A DNA stretch of 64,000 bases from Devosia enhydra. Its GTDB lineage: Bacteria; Pseudomonadota; Alphaproteobacteria; Rhizobiales; Devosiaceae. The stretch is taken from the NCBI RefSeq assembly GCF_900119845.1, contig NZ_FPKU01000002.1, forward strand, positions 963,381-1,027,380. The letters run 5' to 3'. A program made the position numbers and the translations under genes. A model generated the notes under the pieces. The model was not told where the DNA came from and searched no databases. It saw only the letters and a program-made list of their open reading frames with translations. This document shows, piece after piece, positions 1-9,294 of this stretch (its first letter is position 1; the number at the start of each line of letters is the position of its first letter).

Positions 1-88
1 GACGCTGCCGGCGGGCGAACTGGGGCTGGCCTCGGTGGGGCGGACGATCTTTTCCCTGCGCGCCGGGCCCGGACGGAGGGCGGCATGA
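1..88 (+). CDS. C-terminal end of a chemotaxis protein, possibly CheR (partial)
   Basis: Only the last 28 codons are present; they end RTIFSLRAGPGRRAA. The TGA stop at 86-88 overlaps the ATG of cheB in the 4-base ATGA arrangement, so the two genes are translationally coupled. The fragment is too short to identify by sequence. In many Rhizobiales che operons cheR lies directly before cheB, and a CheR methyltransferase is therefore the likeliest identity from context. CheD or another che product is possible. Confidence 0.4.
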   Translation, partial: TLPAGELGLASVGRTIFSLRAGPGRRAA

Positions 89-1134
89 GCATCCGCGTGC
101 TGGTGGTCGACGATTCGCGCCTCATCCGCGACGTGCTCTCGAGCCTTCTGGTGCGCGACGGCGACATCGAGGTGTGCGGCACCGCTGCCGAGCCCAACGA
201 GGCGCGCCAGAAGATCAAGGCGCTCAACCCCGACGTGCTGACCCTCGATGTGGAAATGCCCGGCATGAACGGGCTGGCCTTTCTCGAACGGCTGATGCGG
301 CTTCATCCCATGCCGGTGGTGATGGTCTCGACCCTCACGCGCAAGGGCGCCGACGAGACGCTGCTGGCGCTCGAACTGGGGGCGGTGGATTTCGTGGCCA
401 AGCCCGATGCGACGCTCTCGAACGGGCTCGAGCGGTTCGGCGCCGCCCTGCGCGACAAATTGCGGGCAGCCGCCACCGTGCGCAGCCTGCGTGCCCCGGA
501 TGGCGAAGCGGGGGGCGGCATCCGTAACGCGCCGAGCGCAGCCGGTCCGGAGGGGTCGGTGATCGCGATCGGCGCCTCGACCGGCGGTGTCGACGCCATC
601 CGGATGGTCCTTTCGGGGCTCGCCGCGGACTGTGCGCCGGTGCTGATCACCCAGCACATGCCGGCCGGCTTCACGGCCCGTTTTGCCGCTCGCCTCGATG
701 AACTCTGCCCGATGCGGGTCGTCGAGGCTGAGGATGGCATGGTGCTGGCCCCCGGCCATGCCTATGTGGCGCCCGGGGACAGCCATCTGCGCATCAGGGG
801 CGCGCAGGGGCGGCTGCGGACCGCGCTGGGGCAGGATGCGGCGATTTCAGGCCATCGGCCGAGCGTCGATGCGCTCTTCCAGTCGGTGGCCGAGACCGTG
901 GGGCCGATGGCCCTTGGCGTCATCCTCACCGGCATGGGGCGCGACGGCGCGCGGGGCCTCCTCGCCATGCGCGAGGCCGGTGCCCACACCATCGGGCAGA
1001 GCCCCGAGTCTGCGCTGGTCTACGGCATGCCGCGCGTTGCCTTCGAGGAGGGGGCGGTGATCGAGCAGGCGCCGATGGAAGCCATCGGCCTGCGGCTCGT
1101 ACAAGCCCTGTCGCGGCTGCGCCGGGCCGCCTGA
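85..1134 (+). CDS. cheB: CheB, chemotaxis response regulator and protein-glutamate methylesterase
   Basis: This 349-residue protein demethylates (and deamidates) glutamyl residues of chemoreceptors, resetting adaptation. Residues 1-120 form a receiver domain with acidic pair D9/D10, phosphoacceptor D55 in TLDVEMPG and the K-P pair near residue 106. A linker of about 35 residues leads to the methylesterase domain (about 157-349), which carries S165 in GASTGG, H191 in QHMP and D287 in GMGRDG, the expected Ser-His-Asp triad. Length is normal for the family. The start overlaps the upstream stop (ATGA). The cytosolic enzyme is expected to be activated by CheA phosphorylation; cheY follows in the same direction. 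Confidence 0.96.
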   Translation: MSIRVLVVDDSRLIRDVLSSLLVRDGDIEVCGTAAEPNEARQKIKALNPDVLTLDVEMPGMNGLAFLERLMRLHPMPVVMVSTLTRKGADETLLALELGAVDFVAKPDATLSNGLERFGAALRDKLRAAATVRSLRAPDGEAGGGIRNAPSAAGPEGSVIAIGASTGGVDAIRMVLSGLAADCAPVLITQHMPAGFTARFAARLDELCPMRVVEAEDGMVLAPGHAYVAPGDSHLRIRGAQGRLRTALGQDAAISGHRPSVDALFQSVAETVGPMALGVILTGMGRDGARGLLAMREAGAHTIGQSPESALVYGMPRVAFEEGAVIEQAPMEAIGLRLVQALSRLRRAA

Positions 1135-1249
1135 CAGGCCCGGCTACGCAGGCCCCGCGAGGGGCGGATTGAGAGAATTGTAACGCTTGGGCCCTAGCGT
1201 TCCGGGCCATGAGGGCCGCGCCGGCCGCGATGCAGAAGCAGAACTCGAC

Positions 1250-1639
1250 ATGCCCAAGGCCAGCAGCGTCAGCGTGATGATCGTGGATGACCAGCAGTCC
1301 ATGCGCAGCATCTGCAAGTATATATTGGGGCAACTGGGCTTCAAGGACATCGTTGAGGCCAAATCCGGTCGCGACGCCATGGGCAAGCTCGAGCAGACCC
1401 ATGTCGACCTGATCATCTCGGACTGGAACATGGATGATGTCGACGGGCTGACCCTGCTCAAGGTGGTCAGGAAGCATCCGCGCACGCAGAATACGCCCTT
1501 CATCATGGCCACCGGCCGCTCCGACAAGGAGCAGGTGAAGGAAGCCATCGCGGCTGGCGTCAACAATTACATCATCAAGCCCTTCGATGCGATGACAATG
1601 AAAAAGCGCATCGAGGCAGTGATCGGCGCGTTGAGCTGA
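1250..1639 (+). CDS. cheY: CheY-type single-domain response regulator
   Basis: The 129-residue protein is a stand-alone receiver domain: DD at 13-14, phosphoacceptor D58 in IISDWNMD, T88 in MATGRSD and K110 in IIKPFD, all the canonical CheY positions. In its phosphorylated form it would bind the flagellar switch or act as a phosphate sink. A reading frame open from 1187 would add 21 residues, but MPKASSVSVM at 1250 gives a normal CheY length and is preferred. It lies 115 bp after cheB, which matches the cheB-cheY2 order known in rhizobia. Which of several possible CheY paralogs it is cannot be told from this window. Confidence 0.93.
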   Translation: MPKASSVSVMIVDDQQSMRSICKYILGQLGFKDIVEAKSGRDAMGKLEQTHVDLIISDWNMDDVDGLTLLKVVRKHPRTQNTPFIMATGRSDKEQVKEAIAAGVNNYIIKPFDAMTMKKRIEAVIGALS

Positions 1640-1660
1640 GCGTCTTTACGGAGAGAGTTG

Positions 1661-2023
1661 ATGGCCCGTATCGGCCTCGTCGCACATGACGACAAGAAGG
1701 ACGAGCTGGCCGCCTGGGCGCTGGCCAATCGCGAGGCGCTGTCCCGCCACACGATTTTCGCCACCGGCACCACCGGCGGACGCGTGATGGCCGAAACCGG
1801 GCTTGCGCTCACCCGGCTCAAGAGCGGGCCCCTTGGCGGAGACGCGCAGCTTGGCGCCATGATCGTCGAGGGGCAGCTCGATGCGCTGGTCTTTTTCATC
1901 GATCCGCTGACCGCCCAGCCCCATGACGTCGACATCAAGGCGCTGATCCGCCTCGCGACGCTTTACGACACGCTGTTCGCCATCAATCGCCCTACGGCCG
2001 ACGCGGTGCTGGCGGCGATTTGA
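1661..2023 (+). CDS. mgsA: Methylglyoxal synthase
   Basis: A 120-residue enzyme that converts dihydroxyacetone phosphate to methylglyoxal and phosphate, a bypass that relieves sugar-phosphate accumulation. The family pattern is complete: H9-D10 in VAHDDKK, the phosphate loop TGTTGGR (35-41), GPLGGD with catalytic D61, D81 in FFIDPL, and H88/D91 in HDVDIKAL. The ATG at 1661 has a GGAGAG ribosome site 6 bases upstream; a TTG directly before it would add only one residue. It lies 21 bp after cheY and may share its transcript, although a functional link to chemotaxis is not obvious. Length is slightly under the E. coli enzyme (152), typical of short alphaproteobacterial forms. Confidence 0.93.
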   Translation: MARIGLVAHDDKKDELAAWALANREALSRHTIFATGTTGGRVMAETGLALTRLKSGPLGGDAQLGAMIVEGQLDALVFFIDPLTAQPHDVDIKALIRLATLYDTLFAINRPTADAVLAAI

Positions 2024-2043
2024 CCAACCGGTCAAGGTTGACC
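2020..2043. promoter_or_regulatory. Three alternating TTGACC half-sites upstream of livGFHM
   Basis: TTGACC (2020-2025), GGTCAA (2030-2035) and TTGACC (2038-2043) form two overlapping perfect inverted repeats, one with a 4-base and one with a 2-base spacer. They begin inside the mgsA stop region and end 112 bp before the livG start. Such spacing suits a dimeric repressor, for example of the TetR type, but no regulator gene is adjacent, so the binding factor is unknown. The site could control the liv operon. Confidence 0.45.
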
Positions 2044-2155
2044 GCTTCCCCCGCTTGTGAGCAGATGCGGCTCGACGCGCAAGGGCGAAACGCCCGCGTG
2101 AGGCGGCCCAAAAGAGCCGCGGGGAAACACGGAAAACCAACCGGGGCAGGCGGGG

Positions 2156-2947
2156 TTGAGCTTCGACGCAGTCATCGATGTCAAAAATGTCAGCAAGCGG
2201 TTCGGCGGTCTCGTCGCGGTGGACGACTGCTCGCTCCGGGTCGAGCGCGGCTCGATCACCGGGCTGATCGGGCCCAATGGCGCGGGCAAGTCGACGCTCT
2301 TCAACCTCGTAGCCGGCAATATCGTGCCCGATAGCGGGCAGATCCTGTTTAATGGCGCCGATGTCACGGGGCTGTCGCCGCATCGGCTGTTCGGGCGCGG
2401 CATGCTGCGCACCTTCCAGATCGCGCATGAATTCTCCAACATGACGGCGCTCGAAAACCTGATGATGGTGCCGGCCGACCAGCCGGGCGAAAGCCTTTTG
2501 ACCACCTGGCTCAAGCCCGGCGCCGTGCGCGCTGCCGATGCGCAGGTGCGCCGCCGCGCGCTCGATGTCATCGATTTCCTCAAGCTCGGCCACGTCAAAG
2601 ACGAGCTGGCGGGCAATCTTTCGGGCGGCCAGAAAAAGCTCCTCGAACTGGGCCGCACCATGATGGTCGACGCTAAGGCGGTGCTGCTCGACGAGGTGGC
2701 GGCAGGCGTCAACAAGACGCTGCTCAATGACCTCGCCGCCAATATCGAGCGCATGAACACCGAACTGGGCTATACGTTCTTCGTCATCGAGCACGACATG
2801 GACCTGATCGGCCGGCTTTGCGACCCCGTGATCGTGATGGCGCAAGGCCGGGTCATCGCCGAAGGGCCGATGAGCGAAATCCGGCAGAATCCAGAGATCG
2901 TCGAGGCCTATTTCGGCTCCCCCGTCACCGTGGAGGCGACCTCATGA
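2156..2947 (+). CDS. livG: Branched-chain amino-acid-type ABC transporter ATPase LivG
   Basis: The 263-residue nucleotide-binding subunit powers uptake of branched-chain or related amino acids at the inner membrane. Walker A is GPNGAGKST (39-47), the Q-loop is in TFQIAHEF, the signature is LSGGQ (155-159), Walker B is VLLDE (176-180) and the switch histidine is H213. Where most LivG proteins have DEPAAGLN this one has DEVAAGVN, so the D-loop region lacks the usual proline. The start is TTG with a G-rich ribosome site GGCGGGG immediately before it; no better start lies nearby. It is the first gene of livGFHM and its stop overlaps the livF start. Confidence 0.9.
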   Translation: MSFDAVIDVKNVSKRFGGLVAVDDCSLRVERGSITGLIGPNGAGKSTLFNLVAGNIVPDSGQILFNGADVTGLSPHRLFGRGMLRTFQIAHEFSNMTALENLMMVPADQPGESLLTTWLKPGAVRAADAQVRRRALDVIDFLKLGHVKDELAGNLSGGQKKLLELGRTMMVDAKAVLLDEVAAGVNKTLLNDLAANIERMNTELGYTFFVIEHDMDLIGRLCDPVIVMAQGRVIAEGPMSEIRQNPEIVEAYFGSPVTVEATS

Positions 2948-3648
2948 GCCTCATCGTGCTCGACACGGTCGTGGGCGGCTATGGCGGCGCGCCGATCCTC
3001 AACGGTGTGTCGATGGCCATAGACAAATCCGACATCGGTGTCGTGGTCGGCCCCAATGGCGCGGGCAAGTCGACGACGCTCAAGGCGATCTTCGGGCTTT
3101 TGAAGGTCACCGGCGGGTCGATCCTGTTCAAGGGCAAGGAGATCGCCAATTCGCTGCCCGACCGGCTCGTGCCGATGGGCCTCTCCTTCGTGCCGCAGGA
3201 AAAGAACGTCTTCACCTCGATGAGCGTCAATGAGAACCTCGAGATGGGGGCCTTCACCCGGCGGGACGATTTCTCCGACACCCTCGCCTGGGTCTACGAC
3301 ATGTTCCCCCCGCTCAAGGACAAGCGGCGCCAGCCGGCCGGCGAATTGTCGGGTGGGCAGCGCCAGATGGTGGCCATGGGCCGGGCGCTGATGAGCAAGC
3401 CCGACCTGCTGATGCTCGACGAACCCTCGGCCGGTCTCTCCCCGCGCTATGTCATCGAGATCTTCGAGACCATCGTCTCGGTCAACAAGGCGGGTGTCGG
3501 CATCCTGATGGTCGAGCAGAACGCGCGGCAGGCGCTGGGCTTTGCCAGCAAGGGGTTTGTGCTCGCCTCCGGGCAGAACCGCTTCACCGGCACGGGCGCC
3601 GAGCTTCTGGCCGATCCCGACGTCGCCAAGAGCTTCCTGGGGGGCTGA
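2944..3648 (+). CDS. livF: Branched-chain amino-acid-type ABC transporter ATPase LivF
   Basis: At 234 residues this is the second ATPase of the importer and pairs with LivG as a heterodimer. Walker A GPNGAGKST lies near 36-44, the signature LSGGQ near 136 and Walker B LLMLDEPSAG near 156, followed by the H-loop in MVEQNARQAL. The EQN sequence in place of EHD is the usual LivF variant. The start codon overlaps the livG stop (ATGA) and livH begins 5 bp after its end, so the four genes form one operon. Confidence 0.93.
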   Translation: MSLIVLDTVVGGYGGAPILNGVSMAIDKSDIGVVVGPNGAGKSTTLKAIFGLLKVTGGSILFKGKEIANSLPDRLVPMGLSFVPQEKNVFTSMSVNENLEMGAFTRRDDFSDTLAWVYDMFPPLKDKRRQPAGELSGGQRQMVAMGRALMSKPDLLMLDEPSAGLSPRYVIEIFETIVSVNKAGVGILMVEQNARQALGFASKGFVLASGQNRFTGTGAELLADPDVAKSFLGG

Positions 3649-3653
3649 GGGGC

Positions 3654-4661
3654 ATGGACGAGCTGATCTTCTTTATCAACCGCGTGCTGATCTCGGGCAC
3701 GGTGCTGGGCTCGATCTATGCACTGGGTGCCATCGGGGTCACCCTGGTCTTCGGCATCCTGCGCTTTGCTCATTTCGCCCATGGCGACATGATGACCATG
3801 GGCGCTTTCACTGCATTCGTGCTGGCCTCGGCCTTCGCGGCCATGGGGTTCTCGGCGCCGGTGCCCATCGCCTTCATCGTCCTGCCGCTCGCCATGGCGA
3901 TCACCGCACTTCTCGCTTTGGGCATCGACAAGGGCTTTTACGCCCCCTTGCGCGATCGCGGCGCCAAGCCGGTGACGCTGCTGATCGCGTCGATCGGCGT
4001 GACGCTGATGATCCAGGGGCTGATCCGGCTGATTTTCGGCTCGAGCACGCGGCAGATGTATGTGGCTGGCGAAGCCAAGGACATCTTCCGCATCGACATG
4101 AGCTGGGCCGGGGGCACGCGGCCCATCAGCATCACCGAACCGCAGGTGCTGATGTTCGCGGTGACCTTCCTTGCCGTTCTGGCGCTGCACTTTTTCCTCA
4201 CCCGCTCGCGGCTGGGCAAGGCGATGCGCGCCATGGCCGACAATGCCGCCCTTGCGCAGGTCTCGGGCATCAATACGCAGCTCGTCGTGGTCGTCACCTG
4301 GGTGATCGCGGGCAGCCTTGCCTGCCTTGCCGGCACGATGCTGGCGCTCGACGTGGCCCTGATGCCCGACCTTGCGTTCAACATCGTGCTGCCGATCTTT
4401 GCCGCCGCCATCGTTGGCGGGCTCGGGCACGCCTATGGCGCCATCGTCGGGGGCTTCCTGATCGCCTTTGCCGAAACGCTGGCCGTCTTCAACTGGACGG
4501 CGGTGCTGCGCCCGCTCAACACCATCCTGCCCGAAGGCTGGGCGCTGCCGCCCAACCTTGCGCTGGTGCCCACCGAATACAAGCTGACGGTCGCCTTCAT
4601 CATCCTCGTGGTGACGCTGCTGGTGCGGCCCACCGGTATCTTCAAGGGAGCATCGACATGA
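3654..4661 (+). CDS. livH: Branched-chain amino-acid-type ABC transporter permease LivH
   Basis: A 335-residue integral membrane permease with about eight hydrophobic segments and the family sequence GVTLVFGILRFAHFAHGDM near residues 23-41. It forms the translocation path with LivM. The stop overlaps the livM start by 4 bases (ATGA), which indicates coupling. The substrate cannot be told from the permease: LivH/LivM systems also carry amides, urea or aromatic compounds. No periplasmic binding protein is encoded in this operon; the nearest one of this family is about 18 kb away on the other strand (21902-23110). Confidence 0.92.
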   Translation: MDELIFFINRVLISGTVLGSIYALGAIGVTLVFGILRFAHFAHGDMMTMGAFTAFVLASAFAAMGFSAPVPIAFIVLPLAMAITALLALGIDKGFYAPLRDRGAKPVTLLIASIGVTLMIQGLIRLIFGSSTRQMYVAGEAKDIFRIDMSWAGGTRPISITEPQVLMFAVTFLAVLALHFFLTRSRLGKAMRAMADNAALAQVSGINTQLVVVVTWVIAGSLACLAGTMLALDVALMPDLAFNIVLPIFAAAIVGGLGHAYGAIVGGFLIAFAETLAVFNWTAVLRPLNTILPEGWALPPNLALVPTEYKLTVAFIILVVTLLVRPTGIFKGAST

Positions 4662-5980
4662 ACGCCGTCGCCGCCCCTCGCAAGGAGCCAAACCCGGTGC
4701 GCCGGGCCGTGTTGCTGTTTGCCGCCATGTTCGTCCTCGTGGTGGGTCTTGGCTATGTTCAGGGTACGGCCAGCATCGGGCTGCTGCTCGTGCAGGCCTT
4801 CGCCTATGCGCTGATTGCGCTGGGCCTCAACATCCAGTGGGGCTATGGCGGGCTCTTCAACTTCGCCATCATGGGCTTCCTGATGGTGGGCGGCGCCTCG
4901 GTGGTGTTCGTCTCGTTCCCCGTCAACATGAGCTTCTGGAACAGCGATGGGCCGCTGCTGCTTGGCCGAGCGCTCATCGCCTTCCTCATCGGGGTTGCGC
5001 TGGTTTTCGCCGCGCGCCGGGCCGACCGCATCGGCATCAGGGGGCGGTGGAAGACGGCGCTCACCGTGCTCGCCTGGTTCGTCGCCTACATCATCTATCG
5101 CAGCCAGATCGATCCAGCCGCCGCCTATATCGAGGCCAATGCCGGCTTTGTCGGCGGGCTCGGGCTGCATCCGGTGCTGGGCTGGGTGTTCGGCGGGCTG
5201 CTGGCGGCGCTGATCGCCTGGTGGATGGGGCGGATCTGCCTCGGGCTGCGCACCGATTATCTCGCCATCGCCACCATCGGCATCTCCGAGATCCTGCGCG
5301 CGCTGATCAAGAACATGGACTGGCTGACGCGCGGCACCGCCGCCGTTGCGCCGTTGCCATGGCCGACGCCGATCCCGCAGGATTTCCAGGCCAATGGCGT
5401 GCCGATCGCCGAATCCTTCATCTATGCCCGCTTCGGCTTCCTCGCGCTGCTGATCGCGGTGCTGGCCGTGGTCTTCGTGCTCGTGCAGCGCGCCTATGGC
5501 GGGCCGTGGGGTCGGATGATGCGCGCCATCCGCGACAACCACATCGCCGCCGCCTCGATGGGCAAGAACGTCACCGGCCGCCAGATCGAGCTCTTCGTGC
5601 TGGGCTCGGTGCTGATGGGGGTGGGCGGGGCCATCCTCGTCACCTTCAACCAGATCTTCGATCCCTCCGGCTACCAGCCGATCAACCACACCTTCCTGGT
5701 GTGGGTGATGGTGATCGTGGGTGGAGCCGGCAACAACTGGGGCGTGCTGATCGGCGCGCTGCTGATCTACATCGTCTGGGTGATTTCGGACCCCATCGCG
5801 CAGTTGCTGTTCCAGGGGCTGTCGGGCTGGACCAGCGCGATCGGCTGGGGCGCCATTCCCGAGATCGATTCCCGCGCCCTGCAGATGCGCGTCTTCGTGC
5901 TAGGCGCCGTCATCGCGCTCGCCCTGCGCTTTGCCCCGCGCGGGCTCATTCCCGAACGGACGGGGGAAGCCCGGCGCTAG
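4658..5980 (+). CDS. livM: Branched-chain amino-acid-type ABC transporter permease LivM
   Basis: This 440-residue permease is the last gene of the liv operon. Its C-terminal two thirds match LivM: RTDYLAIATIGISEI near 200, then GRQIELFVLGSVLMGVGGA and WGVLIGALLIYIVW. Between the first and second core segments lies an extended hydrophobic stretch (about residues 105-185) with two extra likely membrane segments, making it longer than the usual 300-420 residues. The ATG at 4658 overlaps the livH stop, which fixes the start. The substrate is unassigned. Confidence 0.91.
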   Translation: MNAVAAPRKEPNPVRRAVLLFAAMFVLVVGLGYVQGTASIGLLLVQAFAYALIALGLNIQWGYGGLFNFAIMGFLMVGGASVVFVSFPVNMSFWNSDGPLLLGRALIAFLIGVALVFAARRADRIGIRGRWKTALTVLAWFVAYIIYRSQIDPAAAYIEANAGFVGGLGLHPVLGWVFGGLLAALIAWWMGRICLGLRTDYLAIATIGISEILRALIKNMDWLTRGTAAVAPLPWPTPIPQDFQANGVPIAESFIYARFGFLALLIAVLAVVFVLVQRAYGGPWGRMMRAIRDNHIAAASMGKNVTGRQIELFVLGSVLMGVGGAILVTFNQIFDPSGYQPINHTFLVWVMVIVGGAGNNWGVLIGALLIYIVWVISDPIAQLLFQGLSGWTSAIGWGAIPEIDSRALQMRVFVLGAVIALALRFAPRGLIPERTGEARR

Positions 5981-6030
5981 ATCTTTTCAGCGCTGGTTCG
6001 AAAAGCCATCAAGCCGAGGCGGACGGGGGC

Positions 6031-6070
6031 GAGGGGGCAGGCCCCTTCGGCCTCCGCCCCATTTCCCTTT
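6031..6070 (+). terminator. Possible imperfect terminator after livM
   Basis: AGGCC and GGCCT flank a CCTTC loop and are enclosed by a G5/C4 arm with an internal mismatch; ATTTCCCTTT follows. The hairpin is imperfect and the T-run interrupted, so the call is weak. It occupies the 150-bp gap between livM and ileS. Confidence 0.3.
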
Positions 6071-6130
6071 GCCCCTCCGGCCTGCCCTTGCTACAAGGCC
6101 GGCCAATCCCGCCCATAGAGCCGAGCCGCC

Positions 6131-9100
6131 ATGAACGAGCACGCCACTCCTGCCGCTGAGACCGATTATTCGGCGACGCTGTTCCTGCCGCAGACCGAAT
6201 TCCCCATGCGCGCCGGGCTGCCGCAGCGCGAGCCGGACTGGCTCAAGCGCTGGGAGGATCTCGACATCTATGCCCGCCAGCGCGAGCAAGCCGCCGACCG
6301 GCCGCTCTTTACGCTGCATGATGGCCCGCCCTACGCCAATGGCAACATCCATATCGGGCATGCGCTCAACAAGGTGCTCAAGGACCTCGTGTCGCGCTCC
6401 ATGCAGATGCTGGGCTACAATTCCGCCTATGTGCCGGGCTGGGATTGCCACGGCCTGCCCATCGAATGGAAGATCGAGGAGCAGTATCGCAAGGCCGGCA
6501 AGGACAAAAACGACGTCCCCGTCGTCGAATTCCGGCAGGAATGCCGGCGCTTTGCGGAAAGCTGGGTCGATATCCAGCGCGAGGAATTCAAGCGGCTGGG
6601 CGTCCTCGGCGAGTGGGACAATCCCTATCTCACCATGAGCTTCGATGCCGAGGCGGCGATCGCGCGCGAACTCATGAAGGTCTCGATGACCGGCCAGCTC
6701 TATCGCGGCAGCAAGCCCGTGATGTGGTCGGTGGTGGAACGCACCGCGCTGGCCGAAGCCGAGATCGAGTATCAGGATTACGAGAGCGATGCGATCTGGG
6801 TGAAGTTTCCTGTTGCAAAGGTAGAGCTGTCAGAGGATGCAAAATGGTCGCTCGCGACTTCGTCCGGGTATGTATCCGATGGCCATTCTGTATCGGCTGA
6901 GCTTCGTCCCGGCAACTTCGACTGGCTTGTCAGCGCCTATGTCCTGATCTGGACTACAACGCCATGGACTATTCCAGCCAACAGGGCCATTTCGTTTTCT
7001 TCGCGCATTGATTACGCGGTTTTCGAGGTTACGCAACCCGACGACCCCTCTGCACCTCGTTGGGCGAAGTGCGGAGAGCGCTATATCGTGGCAGAGAAGC
7101 TAGCTCCTGAAGTCTTCGCGAAGGCTCGCGTGGCCGAGGGCGGCTGGAGAAAGGTCGATGTGGTGCCGTGGGGTGTGCTCGAAGCCATCACCTGCGCCCA
7201 TCCCCTGCGCGGAATTGCCGGCGGCTACATGTTCGACGTGCCGCTTCTCGATGGCGAGCACGTGACCGACGATGCCGGCACCGGCTTTGTGCATACCGCG
7301 CCCGGCCATGGCACGGACGATTTCGAGGTCTGGATGAACAATGCCCGCGCGCTTGCGGGTCGTGGCATCGAGACGAATATCCGCTTCCTCGTCGATGGTG
7401 CGGGCTTTTACACCAAAGACGTGCCCGGCTTCGGTCCCGAGGCCGAAGGCGGGCCCGCGCGTGTCATCGACGATGCCGGCAAGAAGGGCGATGCCAACAA
7501 GCGCGTCATCGAGGCGCTGATCGCTGCCGACCGGCTCTTTGCCCGTGGTCGCCTCAAGCACCAATATCCCCATTCCTGGCGCTCCAAGAAGCCGGTGATC
7601 TACCGCAACACCCCGCAATGGTTCGTCTATATGGACAAGCCGATCGAGGTTGCGGCTGGCACCGAGGCCGCGCCCCAGCGTCCCCTCTCCCTGGGGGGAG
7701 AGGGACAGGGTGAGGGGGCCTTGGCCCCAGCCGCCGAGGCCACCGACGCTCCAGACACCCTGCGCAACCGTGCGCTGCGTGCCATCGACGCCACGAAATT
7801 CTACCCCGCAACGGGCCAGAATCGCCTGCGCGCCATGATCGCCGAGCGGCCCGACTGGGTGCTGTCGCGCCAGCGCGCCTGGGGCGTGCCGATCACGGTG
7901 TTCGTGCACAAGGCCAGTGGCGTCATCCTGCGCGACGAGGCGGTCAACCACCGCATCGGGCAGGCCTTCGAGGAAGAGGGCGCCGACGCCTGGTACAAGC
8001 CCGGCGCAGCCGAGCGCTTCCTCGGGTCCGAGCATCGTGCAGAAGACTATGAGATGGTCACCGACATCCTCGATGTCTGGTTCGACAGTGGCTCCACCCA
8101 TGCCTTCGTGCTGCGCAACAAGCAGAAGTGGAAGCACCTCAAATTCCCCGCCTCGATGTATCTCGAAGGCTCGGACCAGCATCGCGGCTGGTTCCATTCC
8201 TCGCTGCTCGAAAGCTGCGCCACCAATGGCCACGCTCCCTATGAGCGTGTGCTGACCCATGGCTTCACCATGGATGGCGAGGGCAAGAAGATGTCCAAGT
8301 CGCTGGGCAATACCGTCGCCCCGCAGGACATCATCAAGCAGTATGGCGCCGATATCCTGAGGCTCTGGGTCGCCTCTTCGGATTATTCCGAGGATCTGCG
8401 GCTGGGCAAGGAGATCATCCAGACCACGGTGGACGCCTATCGCAAGCTGAGGAACACCCTGCGCTGGCTCTTGGGCAATCTGGCCCATTACCAGCCTGAG
8501 GATCGTGTCGCCCCGCGCGACATGCCCGAGCTCGAGCGGCTTATGCTGCATCGGCTCGCCCAGCTCGACCGGCAGGTGCGCGGCGCTTATGAGGAGTATG
8601 ACTACCGCAAGGTCGTCACCCTCCTTTCCAACTTCATGAATATCGAGCTGTCGGCCTTCTATTTCGACATCCGCAAGGATGCGCTCTATTGCGATCCGAT
8701 CTCGTCGCTGCGCCGGCGCTCGGCGCTGACGGTTCTCGATACGCTGTTTGATTGCCTCACCGCCTGGCTCGCGCCCATCCTCGTCTTCACCATGGAAGAG
8801 TGCTGGCTCGAGCGCCACACCGAAGCCGACGCCTCGGTGCATCTGCGGCTTTTCCCCGATGTGCCGGCCGACTGGCTCGACGAGGCCCTGGCCGCCAAAT
8901 GGCAGAAGCTGCGCGCCGTGCGCCGCGTCATTACCGGCGCGCTCGAGATCGAGCGGCGCGAAAAGCGCATCGGCTCCTCGCTCGAGGCGGCCCCGGTGGT
9001 CCATATCGCCGATCCCGCCCTGCGCGCGCTGATCGATGCCGGCGAGTTCGCCGATATCGCCATCACCTCGGCCCTCACCATCGCCGAGGGCGAGGGCCCG

Positions 9101-9280
9101 GCCGATGCCTTCCGGCTCGATGAGGTGCCCGGCGTCGCCGTGGTGCCGGGCCTTGCCGAGGGCAGGCGCTGCGCCCGATCGTGGAAGGTCTCGCCCCATG
9201 TGGGCTCCGACCCCGAATTCCCCGATGTCACGCCGCGCGACGCTCAGGCGCTGCGCGAACGGGCACGGGCAGGGCTCTGA
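6131..9280 (+). CDS. ileS: Isoleucyl-tRNA synthetase
   Basis: The 1049-residue class I synthetase charges tRNA-Ile. HIGH is at 74-77 and KMSKS at 720-724; the CP1 editing domain (about 225-470) includes [14 protein letters not shown] and the [16 protein letters not shown] block. The C-terminus keeps only RCARSWK of the zinc-finger region found in E. coli IleRS, a pattern I recall from alphaproteobacterial enzymes. Two oddities: about 35 extra residues near 510-545 encode a palindromic repeat between VYMDKP and [11 protein letters not shown], and the part of the gene at about 6800-7150, inside the editing domain, is visibly less GC-rich than its surroundings. lspA follows after 14 bp. Confidence 0.96.
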   Translation: MNEHATPAAETDYSATLFLPQTEFPMRAGLPQREPDWLKRWEDLDIYARQREQAADRPLFTLHDGPPYANGNIHIGHALNKVLKDLVSRSMQMLGYNSAYVPGWDCHGLPIEWKIEEQYRKAGKDKNDVPVVEFRQECRRFAESWVDIQREEFKRLGVLGEWDNPYLTMSFDAEAAIARELMKVSMTGQLYRGSKPVMWSVVERTALAEAEIEYQDYESDAIWVKFPVAKVELSEDAKWSLATSSGYVSDGHSVSAELRPGNFDWLVSAYVLIWTTTPWTIPANRAISFSSRIDYAVFEVTQPDDPSAPRWAKCGERYIVAEKLAPEVFAKARVAEGGWRKVDVVPWGVLEAITCAHPLRGIAGGYMFDVPLLDGEHVTDDAGTGFVHTAPGHGTDDFEVWMNNARALAGRGIETNIRFLVDGAGFYTKDVPGFGPEAEGGPARVIDDAGKKGDANKRVIEALIAADRLFARGRLKHQYPHSWRSKKPVIYRNTPQWFVYMDKPIEVAAGTEAAPQRPLSLGGEGQGEGALAPAAEATDAPDTLRNRALRAIDATKFYPATGQNRLRAMIAERPDWVLSRQRAWGVPITVFVHKASGVILRDEAVNHRIGQAFEEEGADAWYKPGAAERFLGSEHRAEDYEMVTDILDVWFDSGSTHAFVLRNKQKWKHLKFPASMYLEGSDQHRGWFHSSLLESCATNGHAPYERVLTHGFTMDGEGKKMSKSLGNTVAPQDIIKQYGADILRLWVASSDYSEDLRLGKEIIQTTVDAYRKLRNTLRWLLGNLAHYQPEDRVAPRDMPELERLMLHRLAQLDRQVRGAYEEYDYRKVVTLLSNFMNIELSAFYFDIRKDALYCDPISSLRRRSALTVLDTLFDCLTAWLAPILVFTMEECWLERHTEADASVHLRLFPDVPADWLDEALAAKWQKLRAVRRVITGALEIERREKRIGSSLEAAPVVHIADPALRALIDAGEFADIAITSALTIAEGEGPADAFRLDEVPGVAVVPGLAEGRRCARSWKVSPHVGSDPEFPDVTPRDAQALRERARAGL
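7683..7704 (+). repeat. Palindromic repeat inserted in frame within ileS
   Basis: A perfect 9-bp stem, CCCTCTCCC (7683-7691) and GGGAGAGGG (7696-7704), surrounds a 4-base loop and is followed by ACAGGGTGAGGGGGCC. It belongs to the same sequence type as the repeat array at 50.1-50.7 kb. Here it is read in frame as [15 protein letters not shown] without breaking the synthetase, much like the coding palindromic elements described in Rickettsia. Confidence 0.8.
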
Positions 9281-9294
9281 GGGGCAGCAGCGCA

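Noticed and set aside
7100-9199. A 699-codon antisense open frame in ileS
   Set aside because: A shadow of high GC3; no motif, and it runs through the repeat insertion.
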